Shown here: piece by piece, positions 1 to 5,938 of the stretch | How positions within the stretch are numbered: position 1 is the stretch's first letter | How the letters are laid out: each line of letters opens with the position of its first letter | NCBI GenBank assembly: GCA_905215145.1 | Contig: CAJMOW010000077.1 | Coordinates: 1-6,407, forward strand | Source: an uncultured bacterium | Lineage (GTDB): Bacteria; Bacillota_I; Bacilli_A; RF39; UBA660 | Length of the DNA: 6,407 nt | Direction: 5' to 3' | Notes under the pieces: model-generated | What the model saw: the letters and a program-made list of their open reading frames with translations, nothing else | The model's database searches: none | What the model was told of the DNA's origin: nothing | Program-made: the position numbers and the translations under genes

Positions 1-104
1 ACTTTTAAGTATATTATATATAATATTAATATTAAAGTAAAACAAATCCTTTCAAATTTTATAATAAAATACTAAATAAATTTCTATTTTGTCTTCTTAA
101 ATTT

Positions 105-544
105 TTAAGAATTAACTATATTTTTTCTTAATTTTACCTCATATTCTGTAAAATCCAATTTTTTATAAATACGTTTAGCTAATTCATTTTTTTCCATAAC
201 ATTAATATCTATATATTTAACGTTTAATTTTTTGCACCTATCTATTGCCTCATTTAATAAACTACTTGCTATTTTCTGATTTCTATATTCTTCCAAAACA
301 TATAAACCGTCTAACAAGCATAAATTTTCATTTATTTTTCTTATTAATATATACCCTACTATCAATTTATCTAAATAATATGCAAGCAAAATAGCATCTT
401 CATCATCTAACATTTTACTAAAATGATTTTTAATTACAATATTATCATCTATTAAATCATTATATTTTTTTCATCTAATATTAACTTTGTTAATAATTCA
501 TCACATTTATTTGCATCCTCTACGTTTTTTACTTCTTTAATCAT
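105..544 (-). pseudogene. GNAT-family N-acetyltransferase, frameshifted at an A7 run
   Basis: The true start is ATG at 544, preceded by a strong AGGAGGA site (550-556). Translation from there gives MIKEVKNVEDANKCDELL and then stops at a TAA about 30 codons in. The rest of the gene is in another frame and is open to the TAA at 105-107. Adding one A to the seven-A run (465-471 on the plus strand) joins the two parts into one 146-codon frame, a usual size for a small GNAT protein. GNAT enzymes move an acetyl group from acetyl-CoA to an amine; the substrate cannot be told here. The acetyl-CoA motif is present as YRNQKIASSLL, with Lys where the family usually has Gly. The C-terminal N-E-L-A-K-R-I-Y-K-K-L-D-F segment is the classic last GNAT motif, with Asp replacing the usual Gly. 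An inner ATG at 413 opens a 102-residue frame but has no ribosome site and would lack the N-terminal fold. It could be a pseudogene, a sequencing error, or a gene rescued by slippage. Confidence 0.8.
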
Positions 545-549
545 AAATA

Positions 550-573
550 ATCCTCCTAGTGAATATTGTATCA
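550..573 (-). promoter_or_regulatory. Extended -10 promoter and Shine-Dalgarno site of the GNAT gene
   Basis: On the minus strand TGATACAAT (565-573) is a TG-extended -10 element. It is followed by AGGAGGA (550-556), which sits 5 bases before the ATG at 544. I see no good -35 hexamer at 16-18 bases upstream, so the promoter call is weak. The ribosome site is strong, and it decides the start and shows that the inner ATG at 413 is not the original one. Confidence 0.45.
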
Positions 574-634
574 TATTTTAAATCAAATGATTATATTGTA
601 AACTTTGCTAGTATCTAAAAACAATATTTACAAC

Positions 635-843
635 TTACTTAAATCTTGCTTTTTTCAAAATATAAACAAATTGGTTTGGTAATCTTTTATCAACTTCTTT
701 TATTAATTTATCATCAATACCATATTCAGTACTATAAAAAACATTGTTTTCAATTATTTTTGTTGTATAAACTGGTTTTATTTTTTTGTTTGTTCATACT
801 CATAAATACTTCCTGCTAAATCTCCAATTATTGCACCATACAT
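635..843 (-). pseudogene. ADP-ribosylglycohydrolase remnant, internally deleted and frameshifted
   Basis: ATG at 843 begins MYGAIIGDLAGSIYEYEQTKK, the typical N-terminus of the ADP-ribosylglycohydrolase (DraG/ARH) family (GAIIGDxxGS followed by an acidic residue). Frame 0 then hits TAA straight after an A7 run (781-787). Adding one A continues the frame as IKPVYTTKIIENNVFYS and on to TAA at 635-637, 69 codons in all. Intact family members are about 250-300 residues. After FYS the family should have the metal-binding DDT segment and some 200 further residues. Here the sequence goes directly to EYGIDDKLIKEVDKRLPNQF, which resembles the family's C-terminal end (a YYGI motif followed by a Leu-Pro near the terminus). 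The reading is therefore N-terminus joined to C-terminus by a large internal deletion, plus a frameshift. Intact enzymes remove ADP-ribose from proteins or small molecules; this remnant cannot. The N-terminal match is firm, the C-terminal match is from memory of the family. Confidence 0.72.
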
Positions 844-867
844 TACACTTCACCAATCAATAATTAA

Positions 868-897
868 ATTTTAACATTTAAATTATAAAAATGTAAA
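868..897 (-). promoter_or_regulatory. Putative sigma-A promoter of the hydrolase remnant
   Basis: Minus-strand TTTACA (892-897), an 18-base spacer and TAAAAT (868-873) preceded by TGT form a TG-extended sigma-A-like promoter. It lies 25 bases upstream of the remnant's ATG at 843 and just beyond the terminator of the gene before it. Both hexamers match 5 of 6 consensus bases, but the sequence is AT-rich, so chance matches are likely. A weak 6-bp hairpin (ACATTT/AAATGT) lies within it. Confidence 0.4.
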
Positions 898-905
898 CTT
901 TTTAT

Positions 906-930
906 AAAAAAAAGAAAAGATTTACTTTTC
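906..930 (-). terminator. Rho-independent terminator of the MATE-kinase gene
   Basis: The minus strand reads GAAAAG, loop TAAAT, CTTTTC, then eight T. This gives a 6-bp stem (925-930 with 914-919) and a U tract (906-913). The TAA stop of the MATE-kinase gene (922-924) lies in the loop, so the hairpin starts inside the last coding codons. The stem is short and mostly A-U, but the long U tract directly after it makes a terminator likely. Confidence 0.65.
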
Positions 931-2892
931 AATTATATTTATAATATTCTCTGCTGTTTTTTCTACACCATACTTGTCAACATTAAATGATAAATCATAA
1001 TTACTGAAATCTTTCCATTCTCTATTTGTATAAAATTTATAATGTTTTGATCTTTCTTTATTAATTTTATCTATTTTTCTTAAAGCTGTTTTAGAATTTA
1101 ATCCATAATATTTTATAGCTCTTTTTTCCTTTGACTTTGAATCACTATATAAAAATATTTTTATTGCATCTTTATTATCTTTTAAAATATAATCTGCACA
1201 TCTTCCTACTATAACACATGAAGATTTAGCTAATTTTTCTATTACTTTTTGCTCAGCAATAAATAATCTATCATCATTATTATTAGTATAACTTGCTGAT
1301 TTTTTCTTTTCATCAGTCATTTTTACATATTCTTCTGATAATCCAGATTCTTTTGCCGATAATGAAATTAATTCTTTATCATAAAAAGGAAGTCCAAGTT
1401 TTTCTGCTACTAATCTTCCAACAAATCTTCCCCCTGAACCATACTCTCTAGAAATAGTAATTACAATATGTTTCCCATTGTATGTATTATTAGTTTGTTC
1501 TTTTTCTTGATACGTTTCATTTATAACTTCTTTTCCTAATTTTTTATATTCTGATTTAATGATAAATATTGTAATTATAAAACAAAGTACATCTGCAATA
1601 CAACCTGCATATAATACTCCATATATTCCCTTATTAAAAACGAAAGCTAGTATTAATGATATTGGTATTAATAACATTATTTGTCTTATAAATGTAACAG
1701 CAGTTGATTTTACTACATTTCCTAAAGATTGAATAACAATACTTGTAGTCATTTCAAGTGCATTAAGTGAAATTACTAGTAAAAAACTATGACACATAAG
1801 GACTGCAAATTCCATAAATAAATTATATGAAACATCATTACTTGATATAAATATCCCAGTTATTTGTTTTGGAAATAAAACAAATAATAAATTAAAAATT
1901 ATACCTATTATAAAGTTAATGATTAAAACTTTTCTAATTGTTTCTTTTACTCTAAATTTATTTCCTGCTCCATAATTAAATCCAATAATTGGTTGTGAAC
2001 CTATAGATATACCTAAAACTGTTGAAATATATAAACTATTTATTTTTGATATAACACCATAAACAGATAATGGTATATCAGCACCAAATTTCGTATTTGC
2101 ACCTAACTTTGTCAATATATTGTTCATAAATATAAATAATACCAAAATAGTTGCTTGTGTTATAAATGAAGATATTCCAAGCGCCAATATTCTAAAAACA
2201 TCTTTATCTAATTTAAAATCGTTTTTTGTTAGTTTTACTGATTTAATTTTAAATAAATAGATGATTGCTATTACAAAAGATACTATTTGCCCTATTATTG
2301 TTGCTAATGCTCCACCTTTTACTCCCATATCAAATCCAAATATAAATATAGGATCTAATATTATATTTATAATTGCACCTATAACTAACATAATCATTGA
2401 ATATTTAGGTGAACCATCCGCCCTAATAATGCTTGAAAATGATGAATATATTAACATAAATGGGGCCCCAATAACTATTATTCTTCCATAATCTACAGCA
2501 TATTTATAAACGCTTTCTGTACATCCAAACAAATATACTAATTGTGGTAAAAATATATAAGCAATACCACTTATTACTATTGATAAAATAATGGTTAAAC
2601 TAACTGCTTGCCCAATACTTTTTGCAGCAGCTTTTTTATTTTTTTCACCCAACTTAAGTGATAAATTCGCAGCAGCACCATTTCCAATAAGACCTGCAAC
2701 TGCATTAAAAATTATAATTAACGGAAATATAACATTTGTTGCTGCATTTCCAAGTGTTCCAACTCCTTTACCTATAAATATCTGATCAACAATATTATAA
2801 ATTGAATTAATTAACATACTTATTACACAAGGTATTGAAAACGATAAAATTAGTTTATTTATTTTGTCTTTTCCTAAATTTAATTCCTTCAT
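922..2892 (-). CDS. MATE efflux transporter fused to a cytidylate-kinase-like domain
   Basis: This 656-residue protein joins two complete domains. Residues 1 to about 446 are a MATE (multidrug and toxin extrusion) antiporter with about 12 hydrophobic segments. Family marks are VDQIFIGKGVGTLGNAA (35-51), RADGSPKYSM (158-167), NIILDPIFIFGF (176-187) and the GSQPIIGFNYGAG motif (298-310) of the second half. A polar linker (about 447-473) leads to residues 474-656, which match the cytidylate-kinase-like family. That part shows a P-loop-like SREYGSGGR (481-489), YDKELI, a VIVGRCADYIL block (560-570), an Arg-rich lid region (R614 and neighbours) and a terminal NYDLSFNVDKYG segment. MATE proteins export cationic drugs or metabolites using Na+ or H+; the kinase-like domain would sit in the cytoplasm. 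Its substrate is unknown, and CMP kinase activity should not be assumed. The start at 2892 follows AGAGGAG (2897-2903) by four bases. No in-frame start or ribosome site lies at the junction, so this is a real fusion. It has its own promoter and terminator. Confidence 0.93.
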   Translation of the reverse strand: MKELNLGKDKINKLILSFSIPCVISMLINSIYNIVDQIFIGKGVGTLGNAATNVIFPLIIIFNAVAGLIGNGAAANLSLKLGEKNKKAAAKSIGQAVSLTIILSIVISGIAYIFLPQLVYLFGCTESVYKYAVDYGRIIVIGAPFMLIYSSFSSIIRADGSPKYSMIMLVIGAIINIILDPIFIFGFDMGVKGGALATIIGQIVSFVIAIIYLFKIKSVKLTKNDFKLDKDVFRILALGISSFITQATILVLFIFMNNILTKLGANTKFGADIPLSVYGVISKINSLYISTVLGISIGSQPIIGFNYGAGNKFRVKETIRKVLIINFIIGIIFNLLFVLFPKQITGIFISSNDVSYNLFMEFAVLMCHSFLLVISLNALEMTTSIVIQSLGNVVKSTAVTFIRQIMLLIPISLILAFVFNKGIYGVLYAGCIADVLCFIITIFIIKSEYKKLGKEVINETYQEKEQTNNTYNGKHIVITISREYGSGGRFVGRLVAEKLGLPFYDKELISLSAKESGLSEEYVKMTDEKKKSASYTNNNDDRLFIAEQKVIEKLAKSSCVIVGRCADYILKDNKDAIKIFLYSDSKSKEKRAIKYYGLNSKTALRKIDKINKERSKHYKFYTNREWKDFSNYDLSFNVDKYGVEKTAENIINIIEK

Positions 2893-2943
2893 ACTACTCC
2901 TCTTTTCTATTAAATAAACACAATAAATTTATGCGACTTGTTA

Positions 2944-2973
2944 ATTGTAGCACAAAAATTTTTTTTGTGTAAG
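2944..2973 (-). promoter_or_regulatory. MATE-kinase promoter with an embedded inverted repeat (candidate operator)
   Basis: On the minus strand CTTACA (2968-2973), an 18-base spacer and TG-extended TGCTACAAT (2944-2952) form a sigma-A-like promoter. It leaves a leader of roughly 45 bases before the ATG at 2892. The spacer is almost filled by a perfect inverted repeat, CACAAAAA (2951-2958) and TTTTTGTG (2962-2969) separated by TTT. Its ends overlap the -35 box and the TG of the extended -10. This is the usual place for a repressor operator, and efflux genes are often controlled that way, but no regulator gene is in the window. The repeat is partly an A/T run, so some symmetry could be chance. 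Confidence 0.55.
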
Positions 2974-2982
2974 TTTTTTTAT

Positions 2983-3014
2983 AAAAAAATGAATACTTTT
3001 TTTGTATTCATTTT
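2983..3014 (-). terminator. Rho-independent terminator of the HD-domain gene
   Basis: The minus strand reads AAAATGAATAC, a loop of seven A, then GTATTCATTTT continuing to seven T in total. This is a perfect 11-bp stem (3004-3014 with 2986-2996) whose last pairs run into a U tract (2983-2989). It starts 12 bases after the TAA of the HD gene and just upstream of the next promoter, so it separates the two transcription units. Confidence 0.85.
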
Positions 3015-3026
3015 AAATATATCTTT

Positions 3027-3599
3027 TTATTTATTATATCTTTTTAATAGTTCTTTTTCTTGAATGTCATAGTCTTTTAACAGATAATGACAATTAGAAG
3101 CATGCGCTAACAAATCACTTCTTTTTAATTGAAAAAGCAGTTTTGCTTCTGTAATACTTAATTTTTCATTTACCAAATTGAAACTTTTTTCTTTATCAAT
3201 TCTAAAATCATGAAAATATATTAATTTTGAAACTACCTCAGTTAATTCCTCATCCAATTCATATTTTTTTGAAAAATTCAAAAATATTTTGTTTGATTTT
3301 AGAAAATGCCCATAAAAATGTCCAATTCCTGAATCATCTTTAAAATAAGTATATGGTTTACCTATGTCATGAAAAAAAGCAGCTAATCTCACATATATAT
3401 TCTGTGGCACACCATCAACAACATGAAGAATATGTTCGTAAACATCATATATATGATATGGATTATTTTGATCAAAGTTTTTACATTTTTCCAGTTCAGG
3501 TATCATTTTAAAAATACAATCCTCATTATCTTTTATAAGCAAACTTGGTTTTTCTGATAAAAGGATATCAAATAAGTAATTTTTATCATTATTTTTCAT
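3027..3599 (-). CDS. HD-domain phosphohydrolase resembling the CCA-adding enzyme HD domain
   Basis: The protein has 190 residues and an HD metal-dependent phosphohydrolase domain. The metal-binding set is visible: H56 in YEHILHVV, H77-D78 in FFHDIGKP, H94 and H98 in GHFYGH, H130-D131 in YFHDFR, and D163 in KRSDLLAHA. The run ELEKCKNFDQNNPYHIYDVYEH followed by RLAAFFHDIGKP and GIGHFYGH closely resembles the C-terminal HD region of bacterial tRNA CCA-adding enzymes. The N-terminal nucleotidyltransferase domain is absent, so this is a stand-alone HD protein, not a CCA-adding enzyme. In full-length enzymes the HD domain can carry phosphohydrolase activity on phosphate esters or 2',3'-cyclic phosphates; whether this one acts on RNA ends or nucleotides is unknown. 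It should be cytoplasmic, with no signal peptide. The ATG at 3599 follows AAGGAG (3605-3610) by five bases. It has its own promoter and terminator, so it is a single-gene unit. Confidence 0.88.
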   Translation of the reverse strand: MKNNDKNYLFDILLSEKPSLLIKDNEDCIFKMIPELEKCKNFDQNNPYHIYDVYEHILHVVDGVPQNIYVRLAAFFHDIGKPYTYFKDDSGIGHFYGHFLKSNKIFLNFSKKYELDEELTEVVSKLIYFHDFRIDKEKSFNLVNEKLSITEAKLLFQLKRSDLLAHASNCHYLLKDYDIQEKELLKRYNK

Positions 3600-3634
3600 A
3601 TTTACTCCTTACAATATACATATATTCTAATAAA

Positions 3635-3663
3635 AATATAACAACATTTAAATGAATTGTCAA
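3635..3663 (-). promoter_or_regulatory. Sigma-A promoter of the HD-domain gene
   Basis: The minus strand carries TTGACA (3658-3663), a 17-base spacer and TATATT (3635-3640), with TG one base before the -10. The -35 is a perfect match, the spacing is ideal and the -10 matches 5 of 6. It is the best promoter in the window and lies 36 bases upstream of the ATG, directly after the hairpin that ends the collagen gene unit. It suggests steady, strong expression. Confidence 0.85.
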
Positions 3664-3667
3664 ATTA

Positions 3668-3701
3668 AATAAGGTCTTACATAAAAACGTAAGACCTTAT
3701 T
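3668..3701 (-). terminator. Hairpin terminator after the collagen-like gene
   Basis: A perfect 13-bp inverted repeat, AATAAGGTCTTAC and GTAAGACCTTATT, with an 8-base loop starts four bases after the collagen gene's stop codon. On the minus strand it is followed by TTATTTAATTT, a broken rather than pure U tract. It is the strongest hairpin in the window and most likely ends the signal peptidase-collagen transcript; it may also protect the 3' end of the mRNA. It shields the HD gene promoter from read-through. Confidence 0.75.
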
Positions 3702-3705
3702 ATAA

Positions 3706-4485
3706 TTATGATATTCTAACTATATTTAAATAAGCACTAGTATCTGAAGCTGGTGATATTGTAGCAGCATCTGTAGATTCTATTGATAAACCTATTTGAT
3801 CTCCAGCAGTAAATGCATTAATTGTACTACCTACAAAATCAGTATCAACATTTGCAGTCAAGTTTTTACCAATTGTTGTACTACCAATAGGTGTTGCATT
3901 TTGTTTTACATTTATTGTAACCTCGGTATTGGTACTTGCACTACCTGAAAAATAATAATCAACTTTATAAACTCCAGTAGTAGGAATTGTTAATTTATTT
4001 TGCGTTCCTAATGTTATACCATTTGCTGGTCCATTACTTCCAAGTGGTATATCTTGTGATATATTTGCTTCTAAAGTTATACCTGTTTGCGTTGTATCAT
4101 ATTTACGTCCATATGTATTTGTTTGAGATATTGTTTCACCACTAGGTCCTGTTGGCCCCGTAGGTCCAGTTGGGCCTTGTATCCCTTGTGGACCTATTGC
4201 ACCAGCTGCTCCTGTTGGTCCAGTTGGGCCTATTGGACCTGGTAAACCTGCTGGGCCTGTTGCTCCTGCTGGAATTGTAAATGTTAATACAGCATTTTGA
4301 TTTGTTCCAGTATTAGTTACTGTAGCATCAGTTCCAGGATCTCCTGTTATCGTCTCACCAATAGTTATAGTTGCTGGTCCAGTGGGTCCAGTCGGACCTG
4401 TTGGTCCCATAACGCCAAGTCTTTCCTTACAACGTCTTCCTTCTTCTAAAATCTGTTTAATTCTACAAGAATATTCTTTATCCAT
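3706..4485 (-). CDS. Collagen-like protein with BclA-type C-terminal domain
   Basis: The 259-residue protein is laid out in five parts. A short charged N-terminus (1-23) has two Cys (C7, C19). A first Gly-X-Y block (24-38) is mainly GPT triplets. A spacer (39-73) holds the [20 protein letters not shown] motif common in such proteins. A second Gly-X-Y block of about 15 triplets (74-118) follows. The C-terminal domain (about 126-259) includes [30 protein letters not shown] and a terminal AYLNIVRIS; it looks like the trimeric jelly-roll end of BclA-type spore-surface proteins. Gly-X-Y blocks form triple-helical stalks and the C-terminal domain drives trimerisation. There is no signal peptide, no membrane span and no LPXTG anchor. 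ATG at 4485 is chosen because AAAGGAG (4494-4500) lies eight bases upstream; the frame is open 16 codons further to 4533, but that extension would contain this ribosome site. It is the last gene of the signal peptidase unit. Its G+C content is clearly above that of its neighbours because of the GGT/CCA codons. A spore-coat, surface or phage-derived fibre are the alternatives. Confidence 0.88.
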   Translation of the reverse strand: MDKEYSCRIKQILEEGRRCKERLGVMGPTGPTGPTGPATITIGETITGDPGTDATVTNTGTNQNAVLTFTIPAGATGPAGLPGPIGPTGPTGAAGAIGPQGIQGPTGPTGPTGPSGETISQTNTYGRKYDTTQTGITLEANISQDIPLGSNGPANGITLGTQNKLTIPTTGVYKVDYYFSGSASTNTEVTINVKQNATPIGSTTIGKNLTANVDTDFVGSTINAFTAGDQIGLSIESTDAATISPASDTSAYLNIVRIS

Positions 4486-4558
4486 ATATATTTCTCCTTT
4501 CTTTATTATTTTATGAACAACAAAAAAAAGCAAATATTATTAATGACTAAAATAATAC

Positions 4559-5938
4559 TTACTTAACATTTTTTGATAATTTATAAACTTTTTGTTTTGA
4601 AACTTTTTCCAAACTATCTTTTTTATTTATTAAATCTTTTGTTTTTTCTAAATCAATTTTTAATTTTCTTTCTACAATATTTAACTTATCTAAAACCTTT
4701 TTATATTCATCTGTTCCAGCATACATATGATTATTTATTTCAAATGAAACTTTTAATGATATTAAATTATTTAGAGAATCTTCTTGGACATCAAAAATAG
4801 ATTCAATGATTTGACCTTGTTTTTTTATCTGATTTAAATATTCAGGAACTATTACATTTATATTTTTATTAAGCTCTGTTTGTTTTCTTATTTTTTTTAT
4901 TGAATTATTAATTAAAATACTACTTACTAAAGTTCCTAACATTTTATTTTTGAAAAGGGCAACTGGAAATAGATTATATATTACTTCTAGTGTTCTATCA
5001 ATAAATGTATCAAAGGAATTTATTTTTAATTTACTTTTTATATTATCAGAATTTTGATTAAATATTTTATATTCTTTATCAAAAAATTTTTCTTGTTCAA
5101 TTAAATTTTTTTTAATAATTGAAATTCCTTTTTCAAGTTCTCTTGAATCAATAAATACTTCTTCTTTTTTTTCTGTTTTTTTCTCTTTATTAGAATTTAA
5201 AGTAGAAATATTTTCAATCATTGTTGATTTTTTTTCTTCTAAAGAATTTAACTTTTCGATATTTAATTTATCATTTTTATTTAATTTATGATCTTTTTCT
5301 AGTTCAACATTATCCTGTTTTTTTATTTGATTATCTTTTTCTAATTCGTTGCTTGGTTTTACTTCTTGTAAACCAATACCTTTTTTGTGTAATATTACTA
5401 CTGTTTTTTTATCACTATTTTTATTACTTTTTTTTAATGAATTATTTAATATATTTTTATTTCGTTTTTTTAATGAGAATCTATTATCACGTGATTTATT
5501 TAATAATAAATTACTACTTATAAAAACTAAATCCACGTCACTTTTTTTATCATTACGTAAATTAGGAATGGGTTTTAAACTATAGGTTTCTTGTTCAAAA
5601 ACATTTGTATATATATTTACTTTATTTGAAATTTTAAAATTTTTTAAACTAATTTGATTATCTTTTTTTTTAAAATTGTTATTACTAACTATCTTCTTTT
5701 TACTATTACTTTTATTATTTGATATATTTTTTTTAGAAAATTTATACTCAAAAAATCCAAATATAAAACCAATTATAATAAGAAAAAAATTTCTGACTTT
5801 TGAATTTTTTTTAATTTTATTTACTTTGTAATTTTTTTCCTTATAATTTTTTATTTTTACTTTAATCTTTTTTTTATTTAAAAATATATTTTTCCTATAA
5901 ACTTTAAATCTATTTTTTAAACTTCCTATTTCTCCCAT
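4559..5938 (-). CDS. Lys/Asn-rich single-span membrane protein of unknown function
   Basis: I do not recognise this 459-residue protein. Residues 1-49 are extremely basic (19 Lys/Arg against two Glu), followed by one hydrophobic span (about 50-63, FFLIIIGFIFGFF). The positive-inside rule puts the N-terminus in the cytoplasm and the rest outside, like a signal anchor, and no signal peptidase site is evident after the span. Residues 65-265 are low-complexity Lys/Asn/Ser-rich sequence with a 14-residue tandem repeat (197-210 and 211-224, both containing ELEKD). Residues 266-459 look folded and helical. They hold a more hydrophobic patch (about 308-345, including LEVIYNLFPVALF and LGTLVSSILI) and heptad-like charged helices around 346-440, a possible coiled coil. 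The start ATG (5936-5938) overlaps the signal peptidase stop as TAATG and has no clear ribosome site, so translation is probably coupled. The collagen gene follows after 73 bases. A surface-scaffold or anchor role is only a guess from position. Alternatively the span could be a weak membrane segment and the protein cytoplasmic. Confidence 0.82.
   Translation of the reverse strand: MGEIGSLKNRFKVYRKNIFLNKKKIKVKIKNYKEKNYKVNKIKKNSKVRNFFLIIIGFIFGFFEYKFSKKNISNNKSNSKKKIVSNNNFKKKDNQISLKNFKISNKVNIYTNVFEQETYSLKPIPNLRNDKKSDVDLVFISSNLLLNKSRDNRFSLKKRNKNILNNSLKKSNKNSDKKTVVILHKKGIGLQEVKPSNELEKDNQIKKQDNVELEKDHKLNKNDKLNIEKLNSLEEKKSTMIENISTLNSNKEKKTEKKEEVFIDSRELEKGISIIKKNLIEQEKFFDKEYKIFNQNSDNIKSKLKINSFDTFIDRTLEVIYNLFPVALFKNKMLGTLVSSILINNSIKKIRKQTELNKNINVIVPEYLNQIKKQGQIIESIFDVQEDSLNNLISLKVSFEINNHMYAGTDEYKKVLDKLNIVERKLKIDLEKTKDLINKKDSLEKVSKQKVYKLSKNVK

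Noticed and set aside
1..60. AT-rich imperfect inverted repeats at the left end as an attachment site or origin.
   Set aside because: The symmetry is imperfect and made almost only of A and T; no flanking gene supports such a function.
94..111. Perfect 8-bp palindrome (TTCTTAAA/TTTAAGAA) overlapping the GNAT stop codon as a possible terminator.
   Set aside because: The loop is only two bases, or fewer pairs must be used, and there is no U tract after it on the minus strand.
105..413. Independent 102-residue GNAT protein starting at ATG 413.
   Set aside because: There is no ribosome site before 413, and the frame continues upstream, after a one-base correction, to a well-marked start at 544.
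2261..2785. Plus-strand open frames opposite the MATE domain (2261-2491 and 2591-2785).
   Set aside because: They are antisense to a well-conserved transporter, have no family-like sequence and no ribosome site I can see.
922..2892. MATE and kinase-like parts as two genes merged by assembly error.
   Set aside because: The linker is in frame and contains neither a start codon in frame nor a ribosome site; the one ATG near the junction is out of frame.
4136..4430. Repeated GGT-CCA units in the collagen gene as a CRISPR or tandem DNA repeat array.
   Set aside because: The repeats are codons of Gly-X-Y triplets in one open frame, with synonymous variation typical of collagen-like coding sequence.
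4508..4515. CATAAAAT upstream of the collagen gene, resembling a SigE/SigK sporulation -10 element.
   Set aside because: No matching -35 element is found at the right distance, and such a motif is expected by chance in sequence this rich in A and T.
4486..4533. Sixteen-codon upstream extension of the collagen-like gene starting at ATG 4533.
   Set aside because: The extension lacks its own ribosome site and would place the strong AAAGGAG of the 4485 start inside the coding region.
4573..5585. Plus-strand open frames rich in Phe, Leu and Tyr opposite the Lys/Asn-rich membrane protein.
   Set aside because: Their composition is just the complement of Lys/Asn codons; they are antisense shadows.
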